Source: Pseudobacteriovorax sp. (lineage in GTDB: Bacteria > Bdellovibrionota_B > Oligoflexia > Oligoflexales > Oligoflexaceae). Taken from it: a stretch of 64,000 nt of DNA. The notes under the pieces were generated by a model. It was not told the DNA's origin, made no database searches, and was given only the letters and a program-made list of their open reading frames with translations. Below are positions 1 through 8,198 of this stretch, in pieces. The position numbers were made by a program, and so were the translations under genes. Every line of letters starts with the position of its first letter. Position 1 is the first letter of the stretch. The stretch covers positions 1 to 64,000 of the forward strand of contig JABSRP010000011.1 of the NCBI GenBank assembly GCA_013215145.1, written 5' to 3'.

Positions 1-27
1 TAGTATAAAATTAATATGGAACAGTAA

Positions 28-588
28 ATTAAAATTGAGGCTACAACCGAGATCGCAGGTAAAAGGGTCAAGCTAATAAAGTTTCAGCATCGCAGATCCA
101 AAGAAACTCTAATCTTTGCAACAAACCTACCTGATAGGCATTGCGATCCCAAAACCCTAGCAGACCTTTATCGCTGTAGGTGGGAGATAGAGCTGTTTTT
201 TAGAGAGCTAACCGACCAGACAAAGTCCCATCAATGGCACTCCAAAACTTTAAATGGAATAAAACAAGAGCTATATACCCAGTTATGGCTCATCAACTGC
301 ACAAAAGCAAACATGCTATTGGCCGGCCAGAAGCCGTGCCAGCCTCAGGCAAAAGTCTACAAAAAAGCAAACTTCAAACAATGCTACCTGTTCGTAGTTC
401 GGTATCTAGCAAGCTCATTCGATAAGTTTCAATATATGTTTCGCTACTTACAGGGCCTGATCAACAAGACGACACAAAGGCGAATTCGGTTCTCGAGGGA
501 GTACGAAAGGGTGATCAAATCACCAAGAAGTACCTATAAATATTACGGTTCTAACTGGTACTGGGAGCTGAATCCAGCCTTAAGTTAA
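28..588 (+). pseudogene. IS4-family transposase, C-terminal remnant
   Basis: An open frame without an initiation codon runs from just after a stop at 25-27 to TAA at 586-588. It translates to the C-terminal third of an IS4-type DDE transposase. The YREK-type signature region is visible as YRCRWEIELFFRELTDQTK: Y, R and E are correctly spaced, but the position that normally holds K is T. Stops at 1-3 and 25-27 in the same frame show that the upstream catalytic part is missing or decayed, so the copy is almost certainly inactive. Two ATG-initiated frames at 234 and 313 are pieces of, or shadows of, this remnant. No terminal inverted repeat was recognised. The remnant may mark an old insertion upstream of the window. 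Confidence 0.75.
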
Positions 589-743
589 CAGCATTGAGAC
601 GATAGTCTCTGTCAAAAATCATCGCTCAGCTGTCTAAGGAATTTACAACTGTCATAGAAAAAGATCCTAAGCGCCGGAAATTATTGCGCGGCTATATTGG
701 CTTGGAAGTTGCTATATTGAGGCTACATACCACGGAGGCAATT

Positions 744-1223
744 ATGACAATTCTTTTTCACGCACTGACATGGATTTTTGTTCTATTTACGATTTCTTGC
801 GACGCAGGCACGCCTGCTGCAACAAAATATAAAAACGAGAGAGCGGTGGCTTCGTCCGCAACTCCTTCGGGCACGGACTCTGATCTGAATCAGGGCGAGG
901 AAACCGAGACCACCCCTGAAGGAGACGAATCAGAAACACCGGAAGGTGAAGAAGAGGAAAACGAAGAAGAGCAGGTCGAAGAAGAGGCAGAGCCCACTCC
1001 TGAAGAATTAGCTCTAAAAGCCAGACAGGATGGAAAGCTTGTCTACGAAGCTCGATGCATGCCATGCCACGGCGCTGCGGCTGAAACGACGCTAAACTCC
1101 CGTGATGCGGCTCAAATCGTTGCCGCCCAGAATAACGGATTTCATCCGGTTGGTACTGTCCCGCAGTTTGTCAACATGGCTGAAGCCGAAACTGTTGTGG
1201 CCTTTCTTAACGAGCCGATCTAA
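744..1223 (+). CDS. Monohaem cytochrome c-like lipoprotein with acidic linker
   Basis: Start chosen at ATG 744, 5 nt after GGAGG (734-738); an earlier in-frame ATG at 684 has no such site and would bury the signal peptide. The product (159 aa) begins with a hydrophobic signal ending in a lipobox (TISC), so it should be a lipoprotein. Next comes a Glu/Pro-rich acidic linker of about 60 residues, then a small C-terminal domain with one haem-binding CMPCH motif followed by a Met-containing helix region (FVNMAEAETVVAFLNE) typical of small class I cytochromes. Role inferred: membrane-tethered electron carrier in the periplasm. The ccm genes at 34-38 kb could supply its haem attachment. Its redox partner cannot be told from the neighbours. 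Confidence 0.85.
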   Translation: MTILFHALTWIFVLFTISCDAGTPAATKYKNERAVASSATPSGTDSDLNQGEETETTPEGDESETPEGEEEENEEEQVEEEAEPTPEELALKARQDGKLVYEARCMPCHGAAAETTLNSRDAAQIVAAQNNGFHPVGTVPQFVNMAEAETVVAFLNEPI

Positions 1224-1326
1224 TCACATCTACAGCGCGCCCTCCTAACCTTGAGTGGGGGCGTATCCGACTATCTTCGCAAACTCTCTTCTTTGATTAT
1301 TTTTTGAAATCTGCCTAGCGTTTCGT

Positions 1327-2331
1327 TTATCCGACCTTGTTTTTAACTTTATAAACAAGTTTTGGAATGTGACTACTTGGTTCCGTAGAGAAAAAGTGCA
1401 GACTTGAGTAGAGTCTGTTCTTTTCTTTTGGCGAACACTGGAGATCAAAAATACCGATAAACTCGGAACGCTCTTCTGGACTGACATTTATAATGAACGA
1501 ATTAGCCGCCGTAAAGCACATGTAGAGGCCTAAACCGGCGCCACCGTCTTGATCAAGATTGGTGATTTTTCGCTCTGAGGAAAAGCACCTCGCTAAGTAT
1601 TTCTGAACGACGTCCCATGTAATAGCACCAAAAGGATCAGAGACGGAAACCACAAGTTTTTCGCCGTCGCAGGCAAACTCCATCCGGGCAGCTTGTTGGG
1701 GTTTCAAAAGGATACGGTCTCGCCTGGATTTGTGACCGTACATGCCGACCCCTTTTTCATCCCTTGGCGCATCGTATATAGCATTCATCAGCAATTCTTC
1801 GCAAAATAGACTAACCGATTGCCTGACGGCCGTGCGGATGTGAAAAGACTTACAGTAGTCATCAAGGGCATCGAGATACTCATGCCTCTCTTTTGAGTCA
1901 CGGACGTGATAGATCTCTGATACCGTCCCGTGATTTAAATAATGCTCAACACCAAAAATGTTTTCATGAAAGATCTTTTTGGTGGTTGTAATCAAATCTC
2001 TGGGGTTCACTAACCCGCTTGGACCTTTTGCCAGAATATTTGTCGAGATATGGTCGCCAAAAAGCTTTTTTAGGTCTTTGATTTTCGACTGAGAAAGCAG
2101 GATTCTTGGAGTTTTGTCGGCAGAACTGCGAATTTTGATGAATATATCATGGTATTCAATCGGAAACACGTAAAGGTCGTACCGTTTGGTTTTGGTAAGG
2201 TCCAGAAACTGACTTTCGTTTTTCGCAACGGTGACCTCGCATCCAGCCACAGCGAAAACAGTGGCTGCGTTACGCCTGTTCGAAGCGTGACTGTCATAAA
2301 ATAACACAGGCCGTTTCTTTGATCTTTCCAC
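1327..2331 (-). CDS. Pseudo-receiver plus HATPase (RsbW/anti-sigma-like) protein
   Basis: Start chosen at GTG 2331, which has GGGAAGGG 6 nt upstream (2338-2345); another GTG at 2373 lacks a clear ribosome site. The N-terminal ~110 residues read like a response-regulator receiver (RPVLFYDSHASNRR...), but the phosphoacceptor strand is YDLYVFPIE with no Asp at the usual place, so it is probably not phosphorylated. The C-terminal half is a GHKL ATPase: N-box EELLMNAIYDA, G1-like DPFGAI and G2-like GGAGLGLY. No His dimerisation box is visible, which fits the RsbW/anti-sigma serine kinase class rather than a sensor histidine kinase. Partner and target are not evident. It is convergent with the cytochrome gene and probably monocistronic. 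Confidence 0.8.
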   Translation of the reverse strand: MERSKKRPVLFYDSHASNRRNAATVFAVAGCEVTVAKNESQFLDLTKTKRYDLYVFPIEYHDIFIKIRSSADKTPRILLSQSKIKDLKKLFGDHISTNILAKGPSGLVNPRDLITTTKKIFHENIFGVEHYLNHGTVSEIYHVRDSKERHEYLDALDDYCKSFHIRTAVRQSVSLFCEELLMNAIYDAPRDEKGVGMYGHKSRRDRILLKPQQAARMEFACDGEKLVVSVSDPFGAITWDVVQKYLARCFSSERKITNLDQDGGAGLGLYMCFTAANSFIINVSPEERSEFIGIFDLQCSPKEKNRLYSSLHFFSTEPSSHIPKLVYKVKNKVG

Positions 2332-2553
2332 TCGTAACCCTTCCCAGTGCCCATCGCGGCGTAAAGTCCCCACGGTCTCTAGTCAGGGCTAACAGGCATT
2401 TTCCGACTTACATAAGCAAGCATCGGTCACCGTTTACAAAACTTAAGAATGTTTCTTACCGCGGGGTAAAGGATGGACCTTCCAGTTAGGTTGCAGTGGC
2501 TTACAACGTTCGTTTTTGTGGCACCAGCAAGGACAATTACCTATTTTTGTCGC

Positions 2554-2808
2554 TCATAGGTCGGGGGTTGTGTGAATTCTTGCCTCTAGAAACTGATCGG
2601 CTGTCATGATTGTACAGGACTGAGATCTTTGATCAAAAGCCAATATGGCCTCTCCTTTCTCTAGTTGTTGGATAACAGCAGCCACCTTGTCTTCGAGGCT
2701 AAACTCTATCGTTCCGTAGTCCGTGCCTTCACGACAGACGAACTCCTCAACAACCCGTCTCAAGGTATCTGGCCGTAACGACCTAAGCGGAATATCTACG
2801 TAGTCCAT
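2554..2808 (-). CDS. yheU: YheU family (UPF0270) protein
   Basis: 84 residues with the core of the YheU/UPF0270 family: the order IPxxxLxPDTL, then FVCREGTDYG, then a lysine/glutamine helix (LEDKVAAVIQQLEKGEAIL) and a final IMTADQF. The family is small, cytoplasmic and has no established biochemical role; it is common in Gammaproteobacteria. Length agrees with the family (about 70-90 aa). ATG start at 2808. It stands alone between a minus-strand ATPase gene and a plus-strand response regulator, so its promoter must lie in the 250 nt upstream (2809-3058). Confidence 0.88.
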   Translation of the reverse strand: MDYVDIPLRSLRPDTLRRVVEEFVCREGTDYGTIEFSLEDKVAAVIQQLEKGEAILAFDQRSQSCTIMTADQFLEARIHTTPDL

Positions 2809-3058
2809 GTTTTAAACCTTAGAAGTTGACTTACTCGGTTTTTTGATTAGTACATCAGATTAGGTCGCGATTGTAGGACAAATAGGAATCCCTTAAAATC
2901 ATTTTTTCGAGGTTTAGAAGGTATATTCCGCGGTTTATCATTTCTTAAGTTGGCATTTGACAGAATCGTACTAAAGATATATTAGGTTTATACTTTCGAA
3001 AAAAATTACGTAGCTCTTGGTTAGTGTAAATAGCAATTTATTTCCAGGTGGAACTCTA

Positions 3059-3784
3059 ATGTACTCTAGGATGAAAGAAGATACTGAATCTATCGTTGCC
3101 GTCAAAAGCAAGATCCCTTTTTGGATACTTGAGGACGATGAGGGCTGTAACTTCATCTATGAAGAGATTCTTCAGCATAAATACAACTACAAGATTTTTA
3201 AGACCTTAGATGAATTCCGATCCGCATATTTCAGTGCTGGAGTCGAAAGACCCAAGCTAATCTTGGCAGATTTACGGTTACCTGATGGCTCATTCGTAAG
3301 TTTTCTGAATGAGCTACCTCAAGAAGACCTTAGCGACTTATCTATTGTGATTGTATCCATCTGCGACGATTTGGATATTATTCGCTATTGTCTTGGTGAA
3401 GGGGTGATCGACTACCTGACTAAGCCATTTAATAAATCTGAACTCCTAGTTAAAATTGAACGTTCGCTTAATCGTGTGATCAAAAGGACCACTGATCTTT
3501 CTGTGGACCCGCTGCGACGTCGCGTTATGACCAAAGATAATCTTCAAACCGAATTGACTTCGAAAGAGCTGATGATTTTCGATCTCATCAATAATGCCCC
3601 TAGCAAGCAAATCTCTCGGGCAGACCTTATCGGGAAGGTTTGGAAAGACGTCTCCGTAGGGTCAAAGACCTTAGACGTGCATATCTTCAATATAAGGCGT
3701 AAGCTGTCGAAGTTAAATGTAAGAATCAACTATACACCTCCTCAAACATATAGTATTGCCATGGATAATATAAACCAGATGTGA
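3059..3784 (+). CDS. OmpR/PhoB-type response regulator
   Basis: Start chosen at ATG 3059 behind AGGTGGA (3046-3052); a TTG at 3017 has no support. The product (241 aa) has an N-terminal receiver: acidic pair LEDDEG, phosphoacceptor Asp in LILADLRLPDG, and the conserved Lys in YLTKPF. A winged-helix DNA-binding domain follows (TSKELMIFDLI... SRADLIGKVW ... KTLDVHIFNIRRKL), the layout of OmpR-family transcription factors. No sensor kinase gene is adjacent, so it is an orphan whose partner is elsewhere. The next gene (msrC) starts 38 nt downstream and may be cotranscribed. Confidence 0.92.
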   Translation: MYSRMKEDTESIVAVKSKIPFWILEDDEGCNFIYEEILQHKYNYKIFKTLDEFRSAYFSAGVERPKLILADLRLPDGSFVSFLNELPQEDLSDLSIVIVSICDDLDIIRYCLGEGVIDYLTKPFNKSELLVKIERSLNRVIKRTTDLSVDPLRRRVMTKDNLQTELTSKELMIFDLINNAPSKQISRADLIGKVWKDVSVGSKTLDVHIFNIRRKLSKLNVRINYTPPQTYSIAMDNINQM

Positions 3785-3822
3785 CGGGTATTTGTCACCG
3801 TTTCTAACTATGGTGGTTACTT

Positions 3823-4329
3823 ATGTTTCAATCGATTTCCCTTGGTGCTTCCGATACCCAAAAAGACTCACATTATCAAGACGTTATAGCTAGGATTAAG
3901 GCTCTTCTTGAGCAGGAGACTGATTGGGTAGCCGCCATGGCTACTGTGTCCTGTGAACTTCATCACAGCTTCGGTTATTTTCACTGGACTGGATTCTATC
4001 GCACCGTAGCTAAAGAGCTGCTAAAAGTGGGGCCTTATCAGGGTGGGCATGGCTGTCTTGTCATCCCCTTTCAGCGTGGTGTCTGTGGAGCGGCAGCTCG
4101 AACGCAAGAGGTTCAGGTTATTGACGACGTTAATGCGATTGCAGATCACATCGCTTGTTCGAGTACCACTCAGTCGGAGATTGTTCTGCCTATTATCGAC
4201 AAACAAGGCCAGACGCAAGCGGTTCTCGATGTGGACTCTGATGACCCAGCTGCCTTTACCTCCGCCGATGCGAAAAACCTTGGAACACTCATCAAATACT
4301 TAGAAGACAAGTTTTTCTCGGATTCATAG
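3823..4329 (+). CDS. msrC: Free methionine-(R)-sulfoxide reductase (GAF domain)
   Basis: A single GAF domain of 168 aa matching fRMsr (YebR/MsrC), the cytoplasmic enzyme that reduces free L-methionine-(R)-sulfoxide with thioredoxin. The three cysteines used in catalysis and recycling are present in the known arrangement: GGHGCLVIP, then RGVCGAAA, then DHIACSSTTQSEIVLP. The substrate-site sequence around the last cysteine (HIACSSxxQSEIVLP) is the family hallmark. Start ATG 3823 has GGTGG upstream. It lies 38 nt after the response regulator, so the two could share a transcript, but no functional link is implied. Confidence 0.93.
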   Translation: MFQSISLGASDTQKDSHYQDVIARIKALLEQETDWVAAMATVSCELHHSFGYFHWTGFYRTVAKELLKVGPYQGGHGCLVIPFQRGVCGAAARTQEVQVIDDVNAIADHIACSSTTQSEIVLPIIDKQGQTQAVLDVDSDDPAAFTSADAKNLGTLIKYLEDKFFSDS

Positions 4330-4345
4330 GTTTTTCTGGAAACTG

Positions 4346-5713
4346 CTAAAACTGGTTTCCCTTCTGATGGTCATTAAAGAACTTAGTTAAGACATTTTTT
4401 ATGACTGCCACCGCATTGTCTTTGGGTAACTTAAGGAACGTGGCAGCCTCAGCAATATCTTCGATAGAATTTTTGTCATCTACTAGGGAAAATACATTAC
4501 CGAGCATGGAATGGACCATATGCTGCTGATTGAGTTTGTCCGCCCGTGGTACCGGTTGGCTGGTATTGGTCAACCAATCCGGTAAGAAGGTGAACTCTTC
4601 TGCCGGCGGCTCTTTGCTTTCTACTTTTCTTGCGGAGAAAGTGAGAACTTTTTCGGTTCTTTTTTGGCAACTGTAAGGTGAATGAAGATAGGGAATATCA
4701 TCATGGCTATATGCCTCAATCTTGAATCCTGAGTTTTCGACAATTTCTAGGGCTTCATCTATGCTGTAACAAATCTTCTGATCATTGTGATAGAAAGACA
4801 AACTACCAAAGTTAACCCATCGACCAGAATCTTTTAGGCAGTGATTGTATCGTAATGCCTGGAGCTGCAAATCCTGAGGTACGATATCAATCAACCAAGG
4901 CGTGAGTAAAGAGTCTAGACTTTGCTTTGCAAATACGGGATTCATGCCGTCTGCTAAACAGTAGTGAAAGTTTTCAGAAAGGATTTCTGGGGCTTTGCAT
5001 TTTAGTTTCACTGCTGTGGACTCCAAGTTTATTGGAGCTATGGGAAAATCGTAGAGAGAAACTGACTTACCTTGAATCAATCGGCTCGCCACGAGCAAAA
5101 GGTAGGGATTGATATCTGTATTTATCGTGTTAGAGGGTTTTAGTTTCCGATGGATATCAAAGGCAAGGCGGCAGGCTCCAGAGCCTATCACTCCCATATT
5201 TCTTAAGACTTTATCCTCTTTTAGAACCTCTTCTACCTTTTCCAAGCATATAGCATTTTCCTGGTCTCCGTAGGACCAGTCCCGGCAAACGTTTTGATAG
5301 TAACCCATGAGAGACTGGGTTGATGGTAATTCTGTGCCACCGACGAGAGATTCGGACTTAGGTCCGTCCTCTTCTTTCACGTCCATTGGCTTTAGGATCC
5401 GAGCAACCTCCCGGCTGTGCTCAGTCTTCGCCTGAATGAGTCGTAGCAGACGGTCTTTCGTTTTGCCGGAAATATTAGGAGACTGGCTATCGAATTTTAG
5501 CTTCTGAACCTCAAGTCCTGTCATGTCCACAAATAGATGATAACGATTCTGCCAGTCGGCAATTTCACCCTTAGGGTTTTCAAAGAGCCAAGCTACATTT
5601 CCGGTTTTGGGGTACTCACTCCCGCAAGATGTGCAAACCAGAGCCTTTTTTTCATCCTTCAGGTGGGTTTTTTTACAGTTTGGGCACATGAGTAGGTGCA
5701 AAAAATCGCTCAT
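4346..5713 (-). CDS. Zn-ribbon SAM methyltransferase-like protein
   Basis: 455 aa with a strong ribosome site (GGAGG) before ATG 5713. Residues ~10-40 form a zinc ribbon (CPNCKK ... CTSCGSEYP) of the Trm112-like kind often fused to methyltransferases. The middle holds a Rossmann methyltransferase motif I (NMGVIGSGACRLAFD) and an acidic strand end (NTDINPYLLL), resembling carnosine N-methyltransferase/N2227-like enzymes. The C-terminal ~70 residues are a small helical domain reminiscent of PqqD-like folds. No signal peptide, so cytoplasmic. Substrate unknown. It is transcribed away from the cytochrome cluster at 6085 and shares its upstream region. Confidence 0.7.
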   Translation of the reverse strand: MSDFLHLLMCPNCKKTHLKDEKKALVCTSCGSEYPKTGNVAWLFENPKGEIADWQNRYHLFVDMTGLEVQKLKFDSQSPNISGKTKDRLLRLIQAKTEHSREVARILKPMDVKEEDGPKSESLVGGTELPSTQSLMGYYQNVCRDWSYGDQENAICLEKVEEVLKEDKVLRNMGVIGSGACRLAFDIHRKLKPSNTINTDINPYLLLVASRLIQGKSVSLYDFPIAPINLESTAVKLKCKAPEILSENFHYCLADGMNPVFAKQSLDSLLTPWLIDIVPQDLQLQALRYNHCLKDSGRWVNFGSLSFYHNDQKICYSIDEALEIVENSGFKIEAYSHDDIPYLHSPYSCQKRTEKVLTFSARKVESKEPPAEEFTFLPDWLTNTSQPVPRADKLNQQHMVHSMLGNVFSLVDDKNSIEDIAEAATFLKLPKDNAVAVIKNVLTKFFNDHQKGNQF

Positions 5714-6084
5714 AGGTCCTCCATCGAATTCACCTTTAGCTATAAGTCTAGCAAAATTGATGGAAAAGGTGGGGATATGAAGGTTTCGAGCCCACTTTCA
5801 GCTCGGTATTTGAAGGCAGGTCCTACACCGTCATCAATCTACCCGTGAAGTCTCAAAACAATCGTCTGCAATGATTGTTTTTTTTTGGGAATCGTTGTTT
5901 TGCGAAAAGTATGATTTCGTAAATCCGGCCTGATCGTTTTTCTAACTAGTTTTAAGTATTGAGGAAAGTTTTTTATTTTCCCTTCTGTCTAAAGATTCCT
6001 TGCGAAAAACCGATATTAGTATGCATGACAGATCAAAGTGTTTTCTTTAGGCATTCTTTGCATGAAGATAGGGGATAGTAAAGT
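5714..6084. other. Divergent intergenic region (371 bp)
   Basis: Lies between the minus-strand methyltransferase gene and the plus-strand CxxCH protein gene, so it should hold promoters for both. The only clear structure is a hairpin at 5855-5881 followed by a T-run (listed separately). No open frame of convincing coding quality was found on either strand. Confidence 0.6.
5855..5887 (+). terminator. Rho-independent-like hairpin with T-tract in a divergent promoter region
   Basis: Arms AAAACAATC (5855-5863) and GATTGTTTT (5873-5881) with a 9-nt loop, continuing into a run of T to 5886. No plus-strand gene precedes it, so it may end a short RNA or act as an attenuator in the leader of the gene at 6085. 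Confidence 0.5.
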
Positions 6085-7317
6085 ATGAAGGTTTCAATCA
6101 TCACGGGACTGTTGTTTGGTGGTTTAGCTTTTACAGCTTATGGGCAGGCAGATGCTCTGAAGGTTGCAAGAGCTAAGGTATCTACAGTTTACAAAAGACT
6201 AGCTAGTGTTCCGCCTCCGGCTGCCGATTTAGAGAACTGGGCAGCTGCTTACGTTGCGGCTACAGATGATGCAGGTAAAAACGCTGCATTGTTGACGGTT
6301 GCTCAGGCTGCAACCGCTAACGACTTCTTCTACTCGAGGACAGTGAGAAACTTCGCTGACCCTGAGACTAATGAGGGTGAAGAACTCATCGAGCAAAACC
6401 TTTCCGATTACACGGCTACCATAGTCGGTTTTATTCGGGATGGACTCGATTACCGAACCATCTTATATGATGATGTTGTCTATATTCCAAATGCAGGCCT
6501 AAACCTGCCTTATTCTCCAGAGAATAATGATTCTTACGCAGCTTTGGAAGAGCTTGTTAGAACTGGGCAGCAGCCATTAGCTGGTTCATTGACTCAGTCA
6601 ACACAAACTGCCGTGACGCAGTATCCTGTTCAAGCAGGTATCTACACTCTACGGGGATACGGTTCTGTATTCTATAACGATGGGACCAACCGTTCGCCAC
6701 TTCGTTACACATTTATCAACTACTTGTGTAAGGACATGGAAGAGCTGTCTGATGTGACAAGACCTGATATCTACGTTAGGCGTGACGTTGACAGAACTCC
6801 AGGTGGTGATGGCGAAAAGTTCCGAACTGAGTGTGTGGGTTGCCACGCCGGTATGGATCCGCAGACATCGGCCTTTGCCTTTGTTGACTTTGATCCAGAA
6901 GCAGGACGTATTACATATTCACAAACACCGGTACCTAAAGTGAACCGGAACAACGATACCTTCCCCAACGGCGCCGCTGTCACAGGCGATGCTTGGCTGA
7001 ACATCTGGTATGAAGGAACCAATGCAAACCTCGGTTGGTCTAAAGAGATCAAGTCCGGTAACGGTCCGAAAAGCTGGGGTCAAGCTATGGCAGATACCGA
7101 GATGTTCCCTCAGTGTATGGCTAAGCGAGTCTATGAGGTGGTTTGCCTTCAAGACGGCACAACGAACTTGGCAAAAGCCAATATCAGTGCCATGGCAACT
7201 CAATTCGTAGCTGAAGGCCATAACATGAAGAAGCTTTTCGAGAACACTGCGGCCCTTTGTGGCGAGCAACTGTCTTTCGATGCTCCGGCAGCCGAACCAG
7301 CAGCCTTACGAAAATAG
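6085..7317 (+). CDS. Secreted CxxCH (cytochrome-like) protein, first gene of DUF1501-type cluster
   Basis: 410 aa. A Sec signal peptide (MKVSIITGLLFGGLAFTAYGQA) implies export. One haem-binding motif, CVGCH, occurs near residue 252 in a setting (FRTECVGCHAGMDP) like the DUF1585/DUF1588 cytochrome-like proteins of planctomycete-type clusters; several other cysteines are scattered (DYLCKD-like YLCKDM, PQCMAK, VVCLQ, ALCGE) and may form disulfides. ATG 6085 follows a GGGGATAG site. It heads a row of four co-directional envelope genes (6085-11296) with a lipoprotein, a Tat-type DUF1501-like protein and a second CxxCH lipoprotein. A role in periplasmic electron transfer or surface assembly is only inferred; the substrate is unknown. 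Confidence 0.7.
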   Translation: MKVSIITGLLFGGLAFTAYGQADALKVARAKVSTVYKRLASVPPPAADLENWAAAYVAATDDAGKNAALLTVAQAATANDFFYSRTVRNFADPETNEGEELIEQNLSDYTATIVGFIRDGLDYRTILYDDVVYIPNAGLNLPYSPENNDSYAALEELVRTGQQPLAGSLTQSTQTAVTQYPVQAGIYTLRGYGSVFYNDGTNRSPLRYTFINYLCKDMEELSDVTRPDIYVRRDVDRTPGGDGEKFRTECVGCHAGMDPQTSAFAFVDFDPEAGRITYSQTPVPKVNRNNDTFPNGAAVTGDAWLNIWYEGTNANLGWSKEIKSGNGPKSWGQAMADTEMFPQCMAKRVYEVVCLQDGTTNLAKANISAMATQFVAEGHNMKKLFENTAALCGEQLSFDAPAAEPAALRK

Positions 7318-7321
7318 CCCT

Positions 7322-7348
7322 GGCGACAACGAGGTGTCGCCACCTCGT
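7322..7348 (+). promoter_or_regulatory. Two overlapping alternative hairpins after the CxxCH gene
   Basis: GGCGACA (7322-7328) can pair with TGTCGCC (7335-7341), and ACGAGGTG (7329-7336) can pair with CACCTCGT (7341-7348). The two stems share bases and exclude each other. There is only a short T-run after them. This may attenuate readthrough into the lipoprotein gene at 7446. Confidence 0.5.
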
Positions 7349-7445
7349 TTAAGCATATTGATCATGGACATCCTTTCGAGGATACGGGACAGCAGAGTAT
7401 TAACAATACCTTTTTTGAAGACTTAGAGAAAGGAAAGAGGGACTT

Positions 7446-8117
7446 ATGAGACTAGTATCAAACAAATTGAGTTTATTTGCAGTGGTTGCAGGACTGACCT
7501 TATTCGGTTCAGCTTGTAACAAAAGTAAAGTTTCCGGTGGTGCGCAGACTGCGACTCCTGATACTCCAGGAGATACTGCTCCTGGCGCGGGTGATGCCGA
7601 AGTGGTTGAAGATGAAGAAAACGTTGAAGACGAGTTCGGAGCAGGTTACGGCCTTCTTAACTTCCGTCAGCTAGCGGCGACTTACGAGTCTTTGACTGGC
7701 GTTCAGTTGAACAACCAAGACGTACTTGCTGAGTACGAAAGACAATTGGCTTCACTACCTAAGGACTTTGATGCAGCGTCTATCTCTGCAGCTAAGGTTT
7801 CCGCATCGACTAAGCTTGCGGCTACTTACTGTGATGTTATGAGTCAGAACGATGGTCTTTTGACAGCTCGTTTTGCAACAGACATCGCGGGATTCGAAGC
7901 TCTTGGATCTGCTGAGTACGCGTCAACGATCTTAGATGGCTTCTACGGTCCAGAGACTGCTCTTCAAGGCGATCGCACAGCTGATATCGCTACAGTTGTT
8001 GATCTTGTTGATACCTTGAAGGCTGTTCAAGTTGGAAACAACCCAGCTGGCCCCGAGGCAGTATTCATGGGTACTTGTGCTGCGGTTATCTCGACTGCTG
8101 AATTTACCATGTACTAA
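7446..8117 (+). CDS. Lipoprotein of the DUF1501-type cluster
   Basis: 223 aa with a signal peptide ending in lipobox FGSAC, then a Thr/Pro/Gly and acidic linker of about 40 residues (TPDTPGDTAPGAGD, EDEENVEDEFG), then an alpha-helical domain (FRQLAATYESLTGV ... ASLPKDFDAASISAAKVSASTKLAATYC). ATG 7446 is preceded by AGAGGGA. The sequence LAATYESLTG is reminiscent of the start of DUF1592-type regions in planctomycete cytochrome proteins, but I do not claim homology. It sits between the CxxCH protein and the DUF1501-like protein and is likely an anchored partner of the same complex. Function unknown. Confidence 0.7.
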   Translation: MRLVSNKLSLFAVVAGLTLFGSACNKSKVSGGAQTATPDTPGDTAPGAGDAEVVEDEENVEDEFGAGYGLLNFRQLAATYESLTGVQLNNQDVLAEYERQLASLPKDFDAASISAAKVSASTKLAATYCDVMSQNDGLLTARFATDIAGFEALGSAEYASTILDGFYGPETALQGDRTADIATVVDLVDTLKAVQVGNNPAGPEAVFMGTCAAVISTAEFTMY

Positions 8118-8198
8118 GATCTAAGTGATCGACATAAGTTTTTGATACGAAAAACAACAAAAATAAAAAACAACATTTGAAGATAGGGAAAACAAAGT

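Noticed and set aside
787-1065. Minus-strand frame opposite the haem c lipoprotein
   Set aside because: Antisense of the acidic linker (GAA/GAG runs read as Leu/Phe/Ser); no start signal.
4043-4303. 86-aa plus-strand frame inside msrC
   Set aside because: Out-of-frame shadow of a well-supported fRMsr gene.
6771-7269. Minus-strand frames opposite the CxxCH gene
   Set aside because: Antisense of a gene with signal peptide and CVGCH motif; no ribosome sites.
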